Made by a program: the position numbers and the translations under genes
The notes under the pieces: generated by a model
Seen by the model: the letters and a program-made list of their open reading frames with translations, nothing else
What the model was told of the DNA's origin: nothing
Database searches by the model: none
Assembly: GCF_000330505.1 (NCBI RefSeq)
Contig: NW_004440383.1
Span: 15,593 to 79,592 of the forward strand
DNA from: Entamoeba invadens IP1
Lineage: Eukaryota; Evosea; Mastigamoebida; Endamoebidae
Direction of reading: 5' to 3'
Length of the DNA: 64,000 bases
Shown here: positions 51,201 through 63,100 of the stretch, piece after piece
Numbering within the stretch: position 1 is the first letter of the stretch
Layout: each line of letters begins with the position of its first letter

Positions 51201-54200
51201 ACAAAGACATTGAAGACAGAGAAGGCGAAATTTCTGACTTGAAGAAGAAGCTTGAAGCGGAAGAAGACAATTCAAAGGATCTCGAGACACAATTGCACGA
51301 GAAGGAAGACGACATTGCTGATTTGGAGAAACAAGTCAAGAAGTTGCAAAACACCATTTCTGATGTTAACGCACAGAATGAAGACACTGGCGCTGTTTTG
51401 AACGATACTAAAGACGATCTTTCCAATACCAAGAATGAACTCAAGAAGACTCAATTGGCTCTTGACGATACTGAGAAGAAACTTGACCAACAAGTTGCTC
51501 AGAACAAGAAGGTCTCAGACGAGAGAGATGGGTATAATCAACAATTACAAGCAGAGAAGACAAAGACTGCTGCTTTAACTTCAGCCAAGAATGCAAGTGA
51601 TAAGAAGATCTCAGCTTTGAACTCCGACAAGGACGAGTTGGAAGACAAGAACAGAAAACTTGATTCAATGAACAAAGATGCTCAAAGAAAGATTGCTGAG
51701 TTGACAAAGAGAATTGAAGACGGACTTAATGACTCTGATATGTTAAAAGCACAGAAGGCCGACTATGAATCTCAAATCCAAGCGTTGAAGGACGATATGG
51801 AGAAGACTGAAAAGGACTTGGCTGGTGCCAAATCGAACATGAACCAGAAAGACGTCGAAATCAACAACTTGAATGAAAGACTTGCTGAGACTGAAAAGGA
51901 GAAGGAAGAAATTGAAGCAAAGAAGAAGAAGGCGGAGAATGAATTGGCAGATTTAGAAGACGCTCAATCCAACTTGCAAAGCGAAAAAGATAGAACAGAA
52001 AAGGAAAAGAAGAAGTTGGATAACGACTTGAAGGAAGCCCTCCAGAAGTTGGCAGACATCACTGCTGAACTTGAGAAGAACAAAGCTGCTAATAAGGAAC
52101 TCCAAGCCAAACTTGATGAGACTGCTGATAACAAAGACAAGCTTGAAGCTGATGCTGAGAATATGAATAGAAAGAAAGATGCTCAAGAAAAGCAATTGGC
52201 TCAATTGAAAGCTGACAATGATAACATCTCTAAAGCTAAATCAATTGTTGACGCTAAATTGAAAGACGCCGAAAGAGAAAAGGCTGCTCTTAATGAAGAA
52301 GTCGAAGCTGTCAGTGAGAAGTTGAGAATTACTAAGAACGACTTGGGAAGAACTAAAGCCGAACTTGACCAACTCCAACAGAACTATGACTACCTCAAGA
52401 AGAATGCCGACACTGATGCTGCTGATAAGAAGAAGCTCAATGGAACTGTTAATGAGAGCAATAAGAAGATTGAGGAATTGAGTGCCAAAGTCGACGAACT
52501 CACTGGTGTTATCACAAGAAGAGAACAAGAAGTTGCTGAAGCCAATGAAGAGCTTGAAACTGTCAAGAAAGACAAATTTGCTAAGGAAAAGGAGGCAAAG
52601 AAGTTGAAAGCAGAAAATGACGAAATTAAAGAGAAGGTGAAGAACTTGGCGAATGACAAAGACCAACTTTCTTCTGAAAAGAAGAAGCTTCAAGACGAAT
52701 ATGACCAACTCAATAACTTAGTCTCAGCACATGAAGACGAGACCAACAGTCTTAATGGAACCATCAAAAAGTTGCAGAGAGATGTTGAAGCTAATAACCT
52801 TGAATTGAACGAGTTGAGAGACAGAACAGCTAAGGACAAGAAGAAAATTGCTGATTTGGAACAACAAGTTCAAGACCTTGAAGATAGACCAGTTGGGACT
52901 TCAAATATCGACCAAACTGAGGTCATCAAGAGAGACAACCAAATTGCTGATTTGGAAAAGGCAGTTGCTGCTTTGAAAGAACAGAACACTCAACTTGATG
53001 CCGCTAAGAAGGATATGAAGAAGCAATCTGTTGAAGACGCTTCTAAGATTGAGAATTATGAATCACAGATTAAGGCACTTGAAGCACAAAAGAAGATGGC
53101 ATTGGACGACAAAGCGGAGGCTGAGAAGACTGCTGCGGACCAATCTGATAGAAGAAAAAAGATGGAAGACCAAGTCAAAGCACTCAATGCACAAGTTTCA
53201 TCACTTAAAGTCCAAGTCAGTGCACCAGCTTCTGTTGCTCAAGAAGAAGAGAAGAATATGTTGAATGCAAGAATTGCTGAAATTCAAGCCCAACTTGATG
53301 AAGAAAGACAGAAGGCTGACAGTGCAGATGCTGCGAGAAAGGCTGCTGAGAGCAAATTGCAGGAAGTCCAGTTCAACTTAGATGAAGCAAATAACACTAA
53401 GGAGAAGTTGACTAAAAAGGCTAATGACTTGACCGTCCAAGTTGATCAACTCACAGAGGAGAAGAAGAAGAACGAGAAGGATTTGGAGGAAATGGACAAG
53501 ATGATCAACGACTTGAATGCTGAAGTTGACAAGGCACAGAAGCAACTTGACACTGCAAATGACGATAAAGATGGCAATGAAGCGATGAAACAGAAATACC
53601 AAGACGAATTGAAGAACGTTAGAACTGAACTTGATCAAGAAAAGAAAGACCATGCCAAGACCCAATTGATTAAGGGCAAGTACGAGAAAGAAATTGCTGA
53701 AATCACAGTCAGAGCTGAAACCCTTGAGAAGAACGTCCAGATGGCTGAACAAGAGAAGGTTAAGACTATGAGAGACTATAAGGCTGCTTCTGAAGAATTG
53801 ATGAGAACTAAGACCGAACTCGACGAGAAACAAGACGAATGCGACAAACTTGAAGACGACTTGTCTGAGATGAAGACTGAATTGGAAGCTCTTGAACAAG
53901 CTGCTAAGACTTACAAACAGTCAAAGAACACTTACGAGAAGAAGTTGACTGAGTTGAACGAGCAACTTGATCTTGAAAGAACCACTGCTCAACAGGCTAA
54001 AGCACAGAAGAAGAAATACGCCGAGAAGCTTAGAGAAGTGATGGAGAACGAAAACGAATTTGGTGAATATAAGGAACAAGCCGAGAAGTCCATTAACTCG
54101 TTGACTGCTCAAAAGGCTGATTTACAGAAGGAACTCGAGAAGGAAAGATCACTCAAACAAGAGGCTGACAAAGAAACTCAAAGACTCAGAGCTAAAGTCA

Positions 54201-54631
54201 CCGACGCTGAAGCCAAATTGGCAGACGCTGGTGCTACTGGAGCTTCTATTGCTAAATTGAAAGCGAAGTATAACCAAGAGTTGGAATCTGTCGAACAAGA
54301 GAAGGAAGAAGCACAAAACGCTGCTGCTAAAGCCAAGAAACAAGCCAAACAATACGCCAGAAAGGTTGAAGAGGCTGAGAGAAAGCTTGCAGAATACGAA
54401 CAGAAGGAGTCTACTTTCAACACTCAAATTGGTAAGACACAAGCCGATTTGAAGAAGACACAACAATCAGTCAGAGACAGTGAAATGAGAATTGCTGAGT
54501 TGGAAGATCAGGTCAGAAAGGCCAATGAAGATCTGAACAACAAACAACTTGAAGTTGATAAGGTCAATGCTGAACTTAAGAAGACCAAGAACAGGTTGAA
54601 AAAGATGCAAAAGGACGACAGCGATGATTAA
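48206..54631 (+). CDS. mhcA: Conventional myosin (myosin II) heavy chain
   Basis: A 2141-residue, intronless heavy chain. The motor domain (about 80-800) has P-loop GESGAGKT (about 194-201), switch I NNNSSRFGKF (about 250), switch II DIAGFE (about 468) and the SH-helix region LRCNGVLEGIR (about 705). A light-chain-binding neck follows (about 810-870). From about 870 to the end runs a 1270-residue alpha-helical coiled coil, the filament rod. Prolines break it at about 1558 (EDRPVGTSN) and 1670 (VSAPASV). Codon use is strongly biased (for example AGA for Arg), fitting high expression. It forms bipolar filaments for motility, capping and cytokinesis. The length agrees with the known Entamoeba myosin II heavy chain. 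Confidence 0.97.
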   Translation: MANAFGEGSNDDYLKYMIYKLPDDYRGVTTGWVWYNNPAPRPKIEIGANGMEIETEYQEFLTAQIKSEQGDNYILDTDAGEIKIAKKECYSRNPTKFDGVDDMSQLTQLSEATVLYNLRLRYMKDIIHTYSGLFCVVINPYQFFPIYTPFMINKYTGRRKEEVAPHVYAIAEGALTQMRDLSAQFRNQSILITGESGAGKTENTKRVIQYIATIAGRSSATMGDIENQLIQLNPMLEAFGNAKTVKNNNSSRFGKFIEIQFQANKVIGCKMTMYLLEKSRIVSQAKEDRNYHIFYQLLAGATPQQRSEWRLEAPDKYRLIYQNKTSPNEIMVDGMNDLEEFKNTVAAMRTLGLSDNQQEEVFKIVAGMLHMGNVCYVDGKDMAEISNLDELSKACELWGCEPEALRKALIQPSFKTGKEVIEKKYNKTEAEASTQAMLKFIYHRLFVFIVEQVNRVMRKDGDTSIGILDIAGFEIFRENSFEQLCINLTNEKLQQFFNNHMFNLEQEEYLREGIEWTRQNFGNDLQPVIDLIESKQKASILSHLESQCFTNAGNDKQFYDLICQAFGGHPKFRKPRVASTAGHFEFDIIHYAGDVTYDGIDWVRKNKDPLEPQIKETFLAAQGKFISELFSLHVAGGDDSGVSAGGANKGQRGAKFLTVGSNHREQLDDLMKKLRMTTPHFIRCILPNTQKRRHYFIDSTVLKQLRCNGVLEGIRITRLGYPNRIIYNEFLKRYFFLGTNINKKTSDAMPVVKELMKQICEKYKKDGKPRVNTEEFRFGKTKIFFKVGVLAEIEEIRENRVTELIGGLHMCAKAFAQRKLIEQKRNEQIAITVIQDTIHTWYQFRNWVWFRLFQKVRPTLKRRRVDEELAAKDKEIEALKKKLAEEIKKREAAEKALSEMKIKNVDLEALVQKLKDEIEELKEEIESKKIALEEADMKSQEDQEHIEELQGDIKRGKEDLSKLTTEYKKLEADNQGLQDEIIEHKATIAKKDSVITELNKDIEDREGEISDLKKKLEAEEDNSKDLETQLHEKEDDIADLEKQVKKLQNTISDVNAQNEDTGAVLNDTKDDLSNTKNELKKTQLALDDTEKKLDQQVAQNKKVSDERDGYNQQLQAEKTKTAALTSAKNASDKKISALNSDKDELEDKNRKLDSMNKDAQRKIAELTKRIEDGLNDSDMLKAQKADYESQIQALKDDMEKTEKDLAGAKSNMNQKDVEINNLNERLAETEKEKEEIEAKKKKAENELADLEDAQSNLQSEKDRTEKEKKKLDNDLKEALQKLADITAELEKNKAANKELQAKLDETADNKDKLEADAENMNRKKDAQEKQLAQLKADNDNISKAKSIVDAKLKDAEREKAALNEEVEAVSEKLRITKNDLGRTKAELDQLQQNYDYLKKNADTDAADKKKLNGTVNESNKKIEELSAKVDELTGVITRREQEVAEANEELETVKKDKFAKEKEAKKLKAENDEIKEKVKNLANDKDQLSSEKKKLQDEYDQLNNLVSAHEDETNSLNGTIKKLQRDVEANNLELNELRDRTAKDKKKIADLEQQVQDLEDRPVGTSNIDQTEVIKRDNQIADLEKAVAALKEQNTQLDAAKKDMKKQSVEDASKIENYESQIKALEAQKKMALDDKAEAEKTAADQSDRRKKMEDQVKALNAQVSSLKVQVSAPASVAQEEEKNMLNARIAEIQAQLDEERQKADSADAARKAAESKLQEVQFNLDEANNTKEKLTKKANDLTVQVDQLTEEKKKNEKDLEEMDKMINDLNAEVDKAQKQLDTANDDKDGNEAMKQKYQDELKNVRTELDQEKKDHAKTQLIKGKYEKEIAEITVRAETLEKNVQMAEQEKVKTMRDYKAASEELMRTKTELDEKQDECDKLEDDLSEMKTELEALEQAAKTYKQSKNTYEKKLTELNEQLDLERTTAQQAKAQKKKYAEKLREVMENENEFGEYKEQAEKSINSLTAQKADLQKELEKERSLKQEADKETQRLRAKVTDAEAKLADAGATGASIAKLKAKYNQELESVEQEKEEAQNAAAKAKKQAKQYARKVEEAERKLAEYEQKESTFNTQIGKTQADLKKTQQSVRDSEMRIAELEDQVRKANEDLNNKQLEVDKVNAELKKTKNRLKKMQKDDSDD

Positions 54632-54881
54632 TTAATTCAATCATCTTTTTATTAGTTCATTTTATGGTTTTATTACTAGTTTATATTATTTTAAATCAAA
54701 ATAAATCAATATTTCTTATAGTTGGTATTTTATTATTATTTTATTATAATAAATGTTATTTTAACTTTTATAATAACATTTAAATGGTTAATTTATTAAT
54801 ATATATACTACATTATAAAATGTATAAGGTTGAATTCTTATTAGTATAAATAGTTTTTTTTAACTAAATGAAATCCTATAA

Positions 54882-55593
54882 TTAGTTTATCACATCTTTA
54901 ACATCCTCATCTTCATAGTCATCATCATCCCCATATTCTATTTCATTGTAAGGTATCAACTCGTTTATTTCGAACAATCGAATTGCTGTCGTGATAATGA
55001 GAATGATACCAATGAATAAGAAGAAAGCTCCAAATATGAAATTTATAAGTGAAGTGTGCGTTATATTCCTTGTTTTCATATAACACGTGTAATTTGCTTG
55101 AGACCCTATTGAAGATTGACACGGAGGATAATCACGAAGAGTATACCACCCACAACATCCAAACGCGATCTCAATTGTATCTAACTGCTTTTGTACATTA
55201 TAATCATTTCTTGTATTGAAAAAGAAGAATGTTGACCCAAAAGTGAGAGTTTCAATAAGTGCACCAACAATGAAAAAACTGAGAAGGATAGATGCGGTTA
55301 CTTTCAGTCCAAATGAATTTGATGTTCCAACTAAGATCCCAATAAATCCAAAACATATAGCTAACACACCATAACACACCATTTCGATTTTAATGGCGTC
55401 AGGAGTTATAAGTGCAAAGAGTGCTGAACTTTTGTCAACATTCACATACTCAGTGTTTCTAACTGGGTACAATGAAGTGAAGATCAACGATAGAATCCCA
55501 CCTATCTACTTGTTAAGAAAAGTAATTTTGTAAGGAACAAACCAATAAACCCAGACCACCAAAGATTAGTATCACTTTTGGAGCGTTTGACAT
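54882..55593 (-). CDS. Tetraspanin (spliced)
   Basis: Exon 1 is 55593-55543 (MSNAPKVILIFGGLGLL) and exon 2 is 55505-54882. A 37-nt GTTTGT...TAG intron splits TM1, which after splicing reads ILIFGGLGLLIGGILSLIF. The 224-residue protein has four membrane segments. The large outer loop has the hallmark FGCCGW plus YPPCQSS and YTCY, giving the expected cysteine pairs, and an NIT glycosylation site. The C-terminal tail is extremely acidic (EYGDDDDYEDEDVKD). Tetraspanins organise receptor microdomains at the surface and on endosomes. Without exon 1 the first membrane segment would be lost. An alternative donor four codons earlier (GTTTAT) also keeps frame but is less consensus-like. Confidence 0.9.
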
Positions 55594-56968
55594 AATGCTT
55601 TAGAAGATAATGAATTGTCCTTTTCATCAAGACAGAAGTTAAAACAGAGGATTTTTCACAAAAAAATAAAAAAGGTAGTTTCTAACTATTTTAAAAAATA
55701 GTAGTGAAATACTATTTAATCATTTCTCACAGATATTTTTACTCCAAATAATACATTTTGAGTAATCTGTTCATAACAACTTTTAAATTTAAACTATTTC
55801 GTTTAAAAATGGTAAAACACAACAACCGATCTGTTTTATACAATTTGAAGAAAATTCTATGAAATATATGTATTATATTTATTGATTTATAAATTATTTA
55901 ATAATAATACTTTTTACATTTTTTAAAAGAGGTAAAAATGAAATCAAATGAAGTCGTTTTCATTTCCACCAGATTGACAATCCAAGCAAACTAATCATTG
56001 ATAATCAATAAAACGAGTTTTTGTTTTCAAGTCAAATGATGTTTAAATTGTTATAATATCAGCAGATTAAATTTCATATACTCTTCAGTTAATACTGATA
56101 ATGTAAAAATGAACAAATTATTTGACTCTTTGTAATAATATCATGCTCTGGTTATATTTAATGGTAATTAGATTATACATTTTATAGCTTTTAAAATTAA
56201 ATTTGTTTTTTAAAAATACCATTTTATTAATAATTATAATTATTGAATCTAGTAATCTCTATTTTAAAGATTGTCTTGCAAAACAACACTGAGTTAGTTG
56301 ATTGTAAAAATAAATAAAAAATCAATTAATTTATTGTATTTCAAAAATAAATATTATTTAAATACATCTTTTTTCAATTTAAAAAAAGTATTATTCTGAT
56401 CTATTCAATAGTTTATTTATTATTAATTATTTTAAAACAAATTTGATGACGTGTTAACACTCTTGGTTTGAAAGGAAAACCAAGTTACACAAAAATGTAT
56501 TGAAATATAAATTTGTACATCTAACGTTTTTACCTTAAAATAATAGGTTTAATAATAATAATTATACAATAATATATAGTAAAAATTTCTTAATTCAACC
56601 AAAAATAATAATTATTCAAAATTGGTAGTTCAATAAAACTGAATTTGTCTAATAAAAGAAATTAAACTTATTACCTTTTTTTTTCTTTTTATTTACCATT
56701 AGATAATCAAAAATTGCCTTTTTTATTTTTTGCAAAACAATCTGTACTATTTGTAATAACAAATTTTTGTATAAATATAGTTTACTTTTCCAACCAAAAA
56801 ACAAACAAAAAAAGAAAACAACAGATTTTGTTTGAATAAACCAAAAAAGAGTCATTGATTATTATAATACAATTAACTACACTTTATAGTACTTAAAGTA
56901 TCGTAAAAATACATATCGAAACCAATATCTGAAGGACTCGAATGTAGTTCTGAACTTGAAACAACACA
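55594..56968. other. Long AT-rich divergent spacer, no gene seen
   Basis: The largest gene-free stretch, almost 1.4 kb between the tetraspanin and RasGEF starts. Poly-A/T runs dominate; a 68-codon minus-strand frame near 56650 is AT-driven. No feature is supported. Confidence 0.55.
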
Positions 56969-59740
56969 ATGGCAGATTCTGAACCGCGAGCTGTCGAAGT
57001 TATAGCGTTGGAATGTTACAACACCATATCGAAACTCAAGATCACATCTGTTTGTAACTCCTCCAACCTTTTTTGATATAGTTTGTTATACCATTAGACT
57101 CAATTATAGGTAACAAAAAGTTGGGACATTGCTGTGATTCAATTGGACAAACTTGATAAACTCTTTGAAGAAATATTTGACGCAGTCCAACTAACTCCAG
57201 AAAACCAAGAAAAAATGACAAAGGCGTTTGACACTATATGCGCTATACGTGCACAACAATTCACTCTCATCACAGACTTCGATCAATCAGTTGCAGTCCT
57301 TACAACATTGGTATTGGAAGTGACGTGTGTCCCCCCTCCTCCCAAACGAAAACCAAAGAAAGTTCTTTCGAAAGACACCATCGGCAATCCGTTGACTGAA
57401 AAACAGAAAAAGTTATCCAAACCACATTATGAACGTCGTGCTACGACGTTCGACGTCAACAACAGAACAAAAGCTCAAATCATTCTCGACGACCAAATTC
57501 AGTCGATCAAAAAACCGGCTCTTATTCTCTTTCTTGAAACGTATCCAAAGTTCGAAGACGTCCACGCGACTTTCGCGAAGATCAAAGAACTATTGGAAGA
57601 ACGGAAGAAGGTACTTGATAAGATATGTGTTCGACCAAATTATGACCACGTCCTTGCGTCTTCGAAACACGGCGATATCATCTCGCTTAATGTCGAGTGT
57701 CAAGCTAATGCAATGGCAAAGAGAATATATGAGGGACTCAACCCTCAAAGTGCTCTCGACATATTTGTAGGGAAGGTTGACTCATTGAGCGACAATGGAT
57801 CAGCCCCGAAACGACTTGATATCTCCACCTTTGCTCATCGAAAGAGTTCAACAAAAATGCGGATCATCGGGATGATGACGCCAATGACACACTTTCTTGA
57901 AGAACACGAAATAGAGAACGACGAGATGTTGGAAAAGATGGACGCCTACGAGAAAATTGCATACGGAAGATTGATAGAAAGTGCTGCAAACATCCCTTCA
58001 TTGATGGAAGATGTCACGTCCTTTGGTGCACTTGGGTTAATTCCAGAATTAACTAACACTGCAAATGAATTGAAGAGTGCATGTATTGATATTGTCAGTT
58101 TCCTTCCAATTGTGTTTACCAAGGCCGCGGAAGTAGTGTCTGGTGGTGTTGTTGGGTGTTGGAAGAAGGTGTCACAGGACATTTCACAAATATCGATGTT
58201 GGCGTTATCAAAATTGAAAGACACAGAAGTCAGTGGAATACCACAAGAGATCAACGACATGTACACTGCCGAGTACGCAAAACGGAAATTGCAGTCTGCT
58301 GGAACACAGGTCTTAGCAATTATTTCACACATCGTTCACCTCAGACCAAAAGATGAAGGGAAGTTATCAATACGGAAGAGTGGGTCTCCCAAATTAGGGT
58401 TAGACCGTTCTTTCCGACTTGAGACATTATTAATGTTGGAGTTGTTTTCTGTATCGAATTCAATAGTACTGACGCTTCAAAAATACATTTCCTCTGTGCA
58501 AAACATGGGAAAGACTGAAAGGAAGTTACCAACCGACGCGAAGTATGACTCACTGACTGTTGTGAATGTGAAAGGGAAAGTAATTGCTGGTGGGATTTCT
58601 GGACTTTTGCTTGAAGGGAAGACTCGTGGGCAAGTTGAAGAGATGATATATCCTGTGTTGGGGCAATATGGGAGTAAAATCAAAGATATATTGGACGTGT
58701 TACCTGAAGGACTGTGTGAGATCATTACTAACAAAATCATTCATAACAACTTTGCTGAATGTGACCAAGGCGAGTTGTGGAAGTTTCTCGATTTGGAGAA
58801 AAGTTCGTTGTTTGAGGGGTTGAAGGACAGATACAAAAACGCGGAGAACTCCAGAAAGAAAGAGACTGCAAAGAAAATCGCGCCAATCTACGACTTCATC
58901 ATGCCGGCAGAGGACCAATTATCACCACTTTTAATGGTCGCACAAATCGACCCACTCACAATCGCTAGACAACTCACTGCGATTTCATTTGGAGAGTATT
59001 CGAAGCTCAGAGTCAACGACTTCTTTGTGGAGAATGGAGTCATCCAAGTGATCTTACAGAGAACTTCTGAGTTATCCGAGTGGGTGTGTAACTCGGTACT
59101 TGAATTCACTGATGATGAAAGCAGAACGTACATGAAGTTACAGTTTTTGGGCATTTTGGAGGGTCTTTTGAGTCTTGGAGACTTTAACTCTGCGTATGGG
59201 ATATACACTGGGTTGAGTCATAAACTGATGGATATTGTCAAAGTGCACCAACCGAAGAGCAGTGCGACTTTTGGAGCGAAGACGTCATCAGCACAATTTC
59301 TTACTGAGATCACGTCATATGGTGATAAAGAAGAGAAGGCAAGGAACGAGAAGAAGTTCAAAGCTTTTCAAAAGGTCGATAAGATCTTTTCCAATTCGAA
59401 GAATTTGAAAGCAGCGTATAAAAAGCATACAATTTGTGTTCCTTTGTTGTTTGTTCTATCGAAGTTTTGGTCTTAAATGACACGTAGGAGTGGGGTGAAA
59501 GAAGCAATTGAATTGGCGAAGAAAACAAACCCGGCAACATTCAAGACAAAGGAAGGTGAGACGCTTGTGTGTTACGCGCAGAACAGAGAGATATATGACT
59601 TAGTGGTCGAGTATTTAAAGTACCAAAAAGAAAGCTATAATATAGCTGCCGTTGAGCCACTAAGAGCTTATTTGACGTCGTTGCCGTACTTCGACAAGTA
59701 CGTTCAGAGTAAGTTGTATGACTACAAAGAAGCTATTTAG
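56969..59740 (+). CDS. Ras guanine-nucleotide exchange factor, three exons
   Basis: Exons 56969-57049, 57110-59448 and 59488-59740 give 890 residues. Intron 1 (60 nt) and intron 2 (39 nt) both run GTTTGT...TAG. Intron 2 is a multiple of three and contains an in-frame TAA, so unspliced reading would end at ...LFVLSKFWS and leave an apparent orphan ORF. Splicing gives CVPLLSGVKEAIELAKK and restores the catalytic domain end (YDLVVEYLKYQKESYN). The CDC25-type domain starts near IDPLTIARQLTAISFGEYSK and includes WVCNSVLEFTDDESRTYMKL. The long N-terminal region is helical with no clear known domain. It activates Ras-family GTPases. The second intron is supported by frame, consensus and family alignment. 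Confidence 0.9.
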
Positions 59741-60139
59741 GAGTGTTTTTTATTTTTGAAAAGTTTTCTCAACAACATGAAAAATGGATTTGTTTTGATG
59801 TGTTTGTTGTTTGGTTTTTATCGAATTGAAAATGCCATTAATTTTGATTGTTTCTTATTGAAAAAAAGTGAACCAAACCCTTTTTGGTGGTTTATTTGAA
59901 TTTCACATTGGTATCTATCTAAAAGGAATTTTTCGATCCTTTTTAGTAGTTATACTGTGTAGTAAAAACGTTTGAAAACAAAGGAAAGATAAAATTTTGT
60001 TCAAGCTTGGCAATTCCGTTTTTTAACTTCAAGTGTGAAACCGAAGTGTGTTTGTTGGAAAGAGTAGATTTGGGGAAGATAATGCAGTCGAAAACATTTG
60101 AAGGGAATAAGTAAGACTGTAAATCTGATAAGGTATTCG
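59741..60139. other. Spacer upstream of the receptor gene
   Basis: About 400 bp, AT-rich, holding the RasGEF 3' end signal and the receptor promoter. No recognisable motif. Confidence 0.45.
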
Positions 60140-63100
60140 ATGATGTCATTCATCGTTATTTTAAATAGCTTGTTTCTTGGACTTGCTGCAAACAATTGTA
60201 AATACGAAGAATGTAAAACGTGTAATGCAGGATTGTGCACTGCGTGCGAACCGGGGAGTTACAAAGACGATTACTTTTTTTATTGTTTCAGTTTGTTTTT
60301 TTAAAATAACATGCAATGAAATAACAAAAGAGAATGCAGAAGTGAGTGTAAGACGTGTACAACTGAACTGTTTTGTACTAGTTGCCAAGAAGGATATTAT
60401 CTGAATAAAATAACTGGATCTTCACAGATATGTTCTCCATGTCAGGAAAACTGTCTGACATGTGAAAGTGAGAATACATGTTTAGCTTGTATGGAGGGGT
60501 ATTTTAACCAAAATCAAAAATGCAAAAGTTTGTATTTTAGTTGAACAAACGATATAAACATGGAAACGTTAACGCAAAGAGTGCATAGATGGTTGTGAGA
60601 AATGTGAAAATGGAAAAACATGTAATGTTTGTTCTAGAGGTTTTAAACTGGTTGAAGGAATCTGTATTGAATGTTCATTAGTCAAATGTACAGAAAATTG
60701 TCAAGAAGGGATGTACTATAACACGTTTTTTAACGAGTGTCATAATTGCCCATCGTATTGTAAGGGTTGTATAAACGCTTACGAATGTTCTTCGTGTCCA
60801 GAAAATCACATTTTATTTGATTCAGTGTGCTTGAGATGTGGCGTGTTAATGGAAGGATGTACAAAATGTTCAAATGCTTCAGTTTGTACTGCTTGTGATG
60901 TTCATTATAGATTGACCACTGATGGTAAATGTACAAGTTTGTTACTTCCAATAGAATATCAAAAATAACAAAAAGGTTGCCCTTCAAAGTTTCTTCTAAA
61001 CTCCGTCGATCAATGTAGTAACATGAATTTTCCAAGAAATTGTCAAAGTGGGTATGTGGATCCTTATGATTATTGTGAAAAATGTCCAAGTAATTGTCAT
61101 ACATGTACAACCTACTTACACACATGCGCATCTTGTAAAATTGGATATTACTTTACTTCAAATAATTGTCAAAAATGTTCTGAAAATTGCGACTTTTGTT
61201 CAGATTCTTCTCATTGCACGCGTTGTCGAGATGGGTTTCTTTTTCGTAATAACGTTTGTGTGAGTTGTGAGAAAGAAGTTGGTTGTTCAAAATGTTTGAA
61301 TGAGTGTATACAATGTCAGAGTGGATATATTCTACAAAATGGAAAATGTGTTAAATGTAACAATTGTGTTGTATGTTCAACAGAGAAATGTTTCATTTGC
61401 GAAGATGGAAATACTCCTACCCAAAAGGGTAATTGTTCTCCATGTTCTTCTGTTTTTAATGGGTGTTCACTTTGTTCAAAATACGAACAGAAGTGTTTTA
61501 GATGTTCCATAAATTACACCAAAATTAAGAGTGGAGATGGGTGTGCGTTGTGTTCCATTGAGTATCCCAATTGTCATACGTGTTCTCGTTCATCAAGTGG
61601 ATGCAATTTATGTGAAGAAGGTTATACATATGTTGATGGAGCTTGTGTTGTGACTTCAGTTGCTATTACATTTTGCCTCGTTGGAGATCGGTCGGTTAAA
61701 AGGTGTTTGAAGTGTGTTGAAGGATACGTTCCATCACCGGATAGTTTATCTTGTAATGTATGTCAGAGTAGTATTTCTGATTGTTACACTTGTTCACAAA
61801 CAAATCATTTATGTGCTGTCTGTCAAGTGGGGTTTGGCCTAACAACAAATGGAATGTGTGAAAGTTGCTCACCAACAAACAAAAATTGTGTTACTCCTGT
61901 TGATGGGAAATGCAATAACGGTCTTTCGTTATACAACAACTACTGTTATTCATGTTTCAACAACTTCACTGATTGTGTGGAATGTGATAATGTAAAGTGG
62001 GGATGTCATAGATGCGCGGTTGGTAAGACTCTTTCAGAAAGTCGTTGCAAAGAATGTGATCTGCCCAACTGTAGAACGTGTTCAACATCTCAATATAAAT
62101 GTGATATATGTGAAGAGAGTTATTATGTAGAAAATGGTGAATGCACCAAACTTTGTGTAGATGACGACAAATGCATTCAATGCCGTGGACAAAAATGTTC
62201 AAAATGTCAGATTGGATATACTCTTGATGAGAGTTCAAAATGTGTACAATGCACTCCAACAACATGCACATCCTTTTCAGGAGAATGTGATGTTGGGTAT
62301 TTCCCATTTGATAATTATTGTTGGAGCACAAAAGAATACTTTGATGGTTGTTTGGATGCAAGTCGATACTCAACTAAGTGTTTATCATGTAAAGATGGGT
62401 ATGGTCTTTCTAATGACAATAGTTGTAAAATATGCGAAGAAGGTTGTTCGTCGTGTGCTTTTGACAACTCGCTTTGTGTTCAATGTAAAGAAGGATTTGT
62501 TTATTCAAATGGAAAGTGTTACAAACAACGTTTTGAGACATGTGGCACAATGAATCAAATAACAGGATGCGAGACGTGTCCGAATTCCAATTACACGATA
62601 AATGGAGAGTGTGAAACGTGTTCTTTCAAAGATTGTTTAACTTGTTCTCCATACGGTTGTCTTTATTGCCAAAGGGATTTGTTGTACGACCCCACTCTTT
62701 CGAAATGTGTTGAACAAACACTTCCAAGATGTGATTTGGTGGAACGTTCGCAATGTTTCCATTGTGATGATGGGTATTATGTTAATTCCAGTTTGATGTG
62801 CGACGAATGTCCAGCAAATTGTGAGACTTGTATCTATGTTGATGAACAAGTTAAGTGTACAAGTTGCATAAAAATAACACATTATTTGAAAGATGATATT
62901 TGTGTTGAAAAGGGGAATGAATGTGTTAAATCAACTTTGTCTGGATGTTTACAATGTGCAACGGGATATTCTATTAATAACAGTACATGCTTACAATGTT
63001 CAGAAAATTGTCAGACTTGTTTAAGTACAGGTTGTGAAACCTGTCTTCCAAATTACTTGTTGGTAAATAATCAGTGTGTCAAAGGTGATTGTCAAGATTC

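Noticed and set aside
57134..59476. RasGEF starting at 57134 as a single ORF
   Set aside because: That frame has no ATG at its head. A GTTTGT...TAG intron joins it in phase to an ATG exon at 56969.
59477..59740. Separate 87-residue gene starting right after the RasGEF stop
   Set aside because: The bases around the stop form a GTTTGT...TAG intron, and the frame matches the missing end of the RasGEF domain, so it is exon 3.
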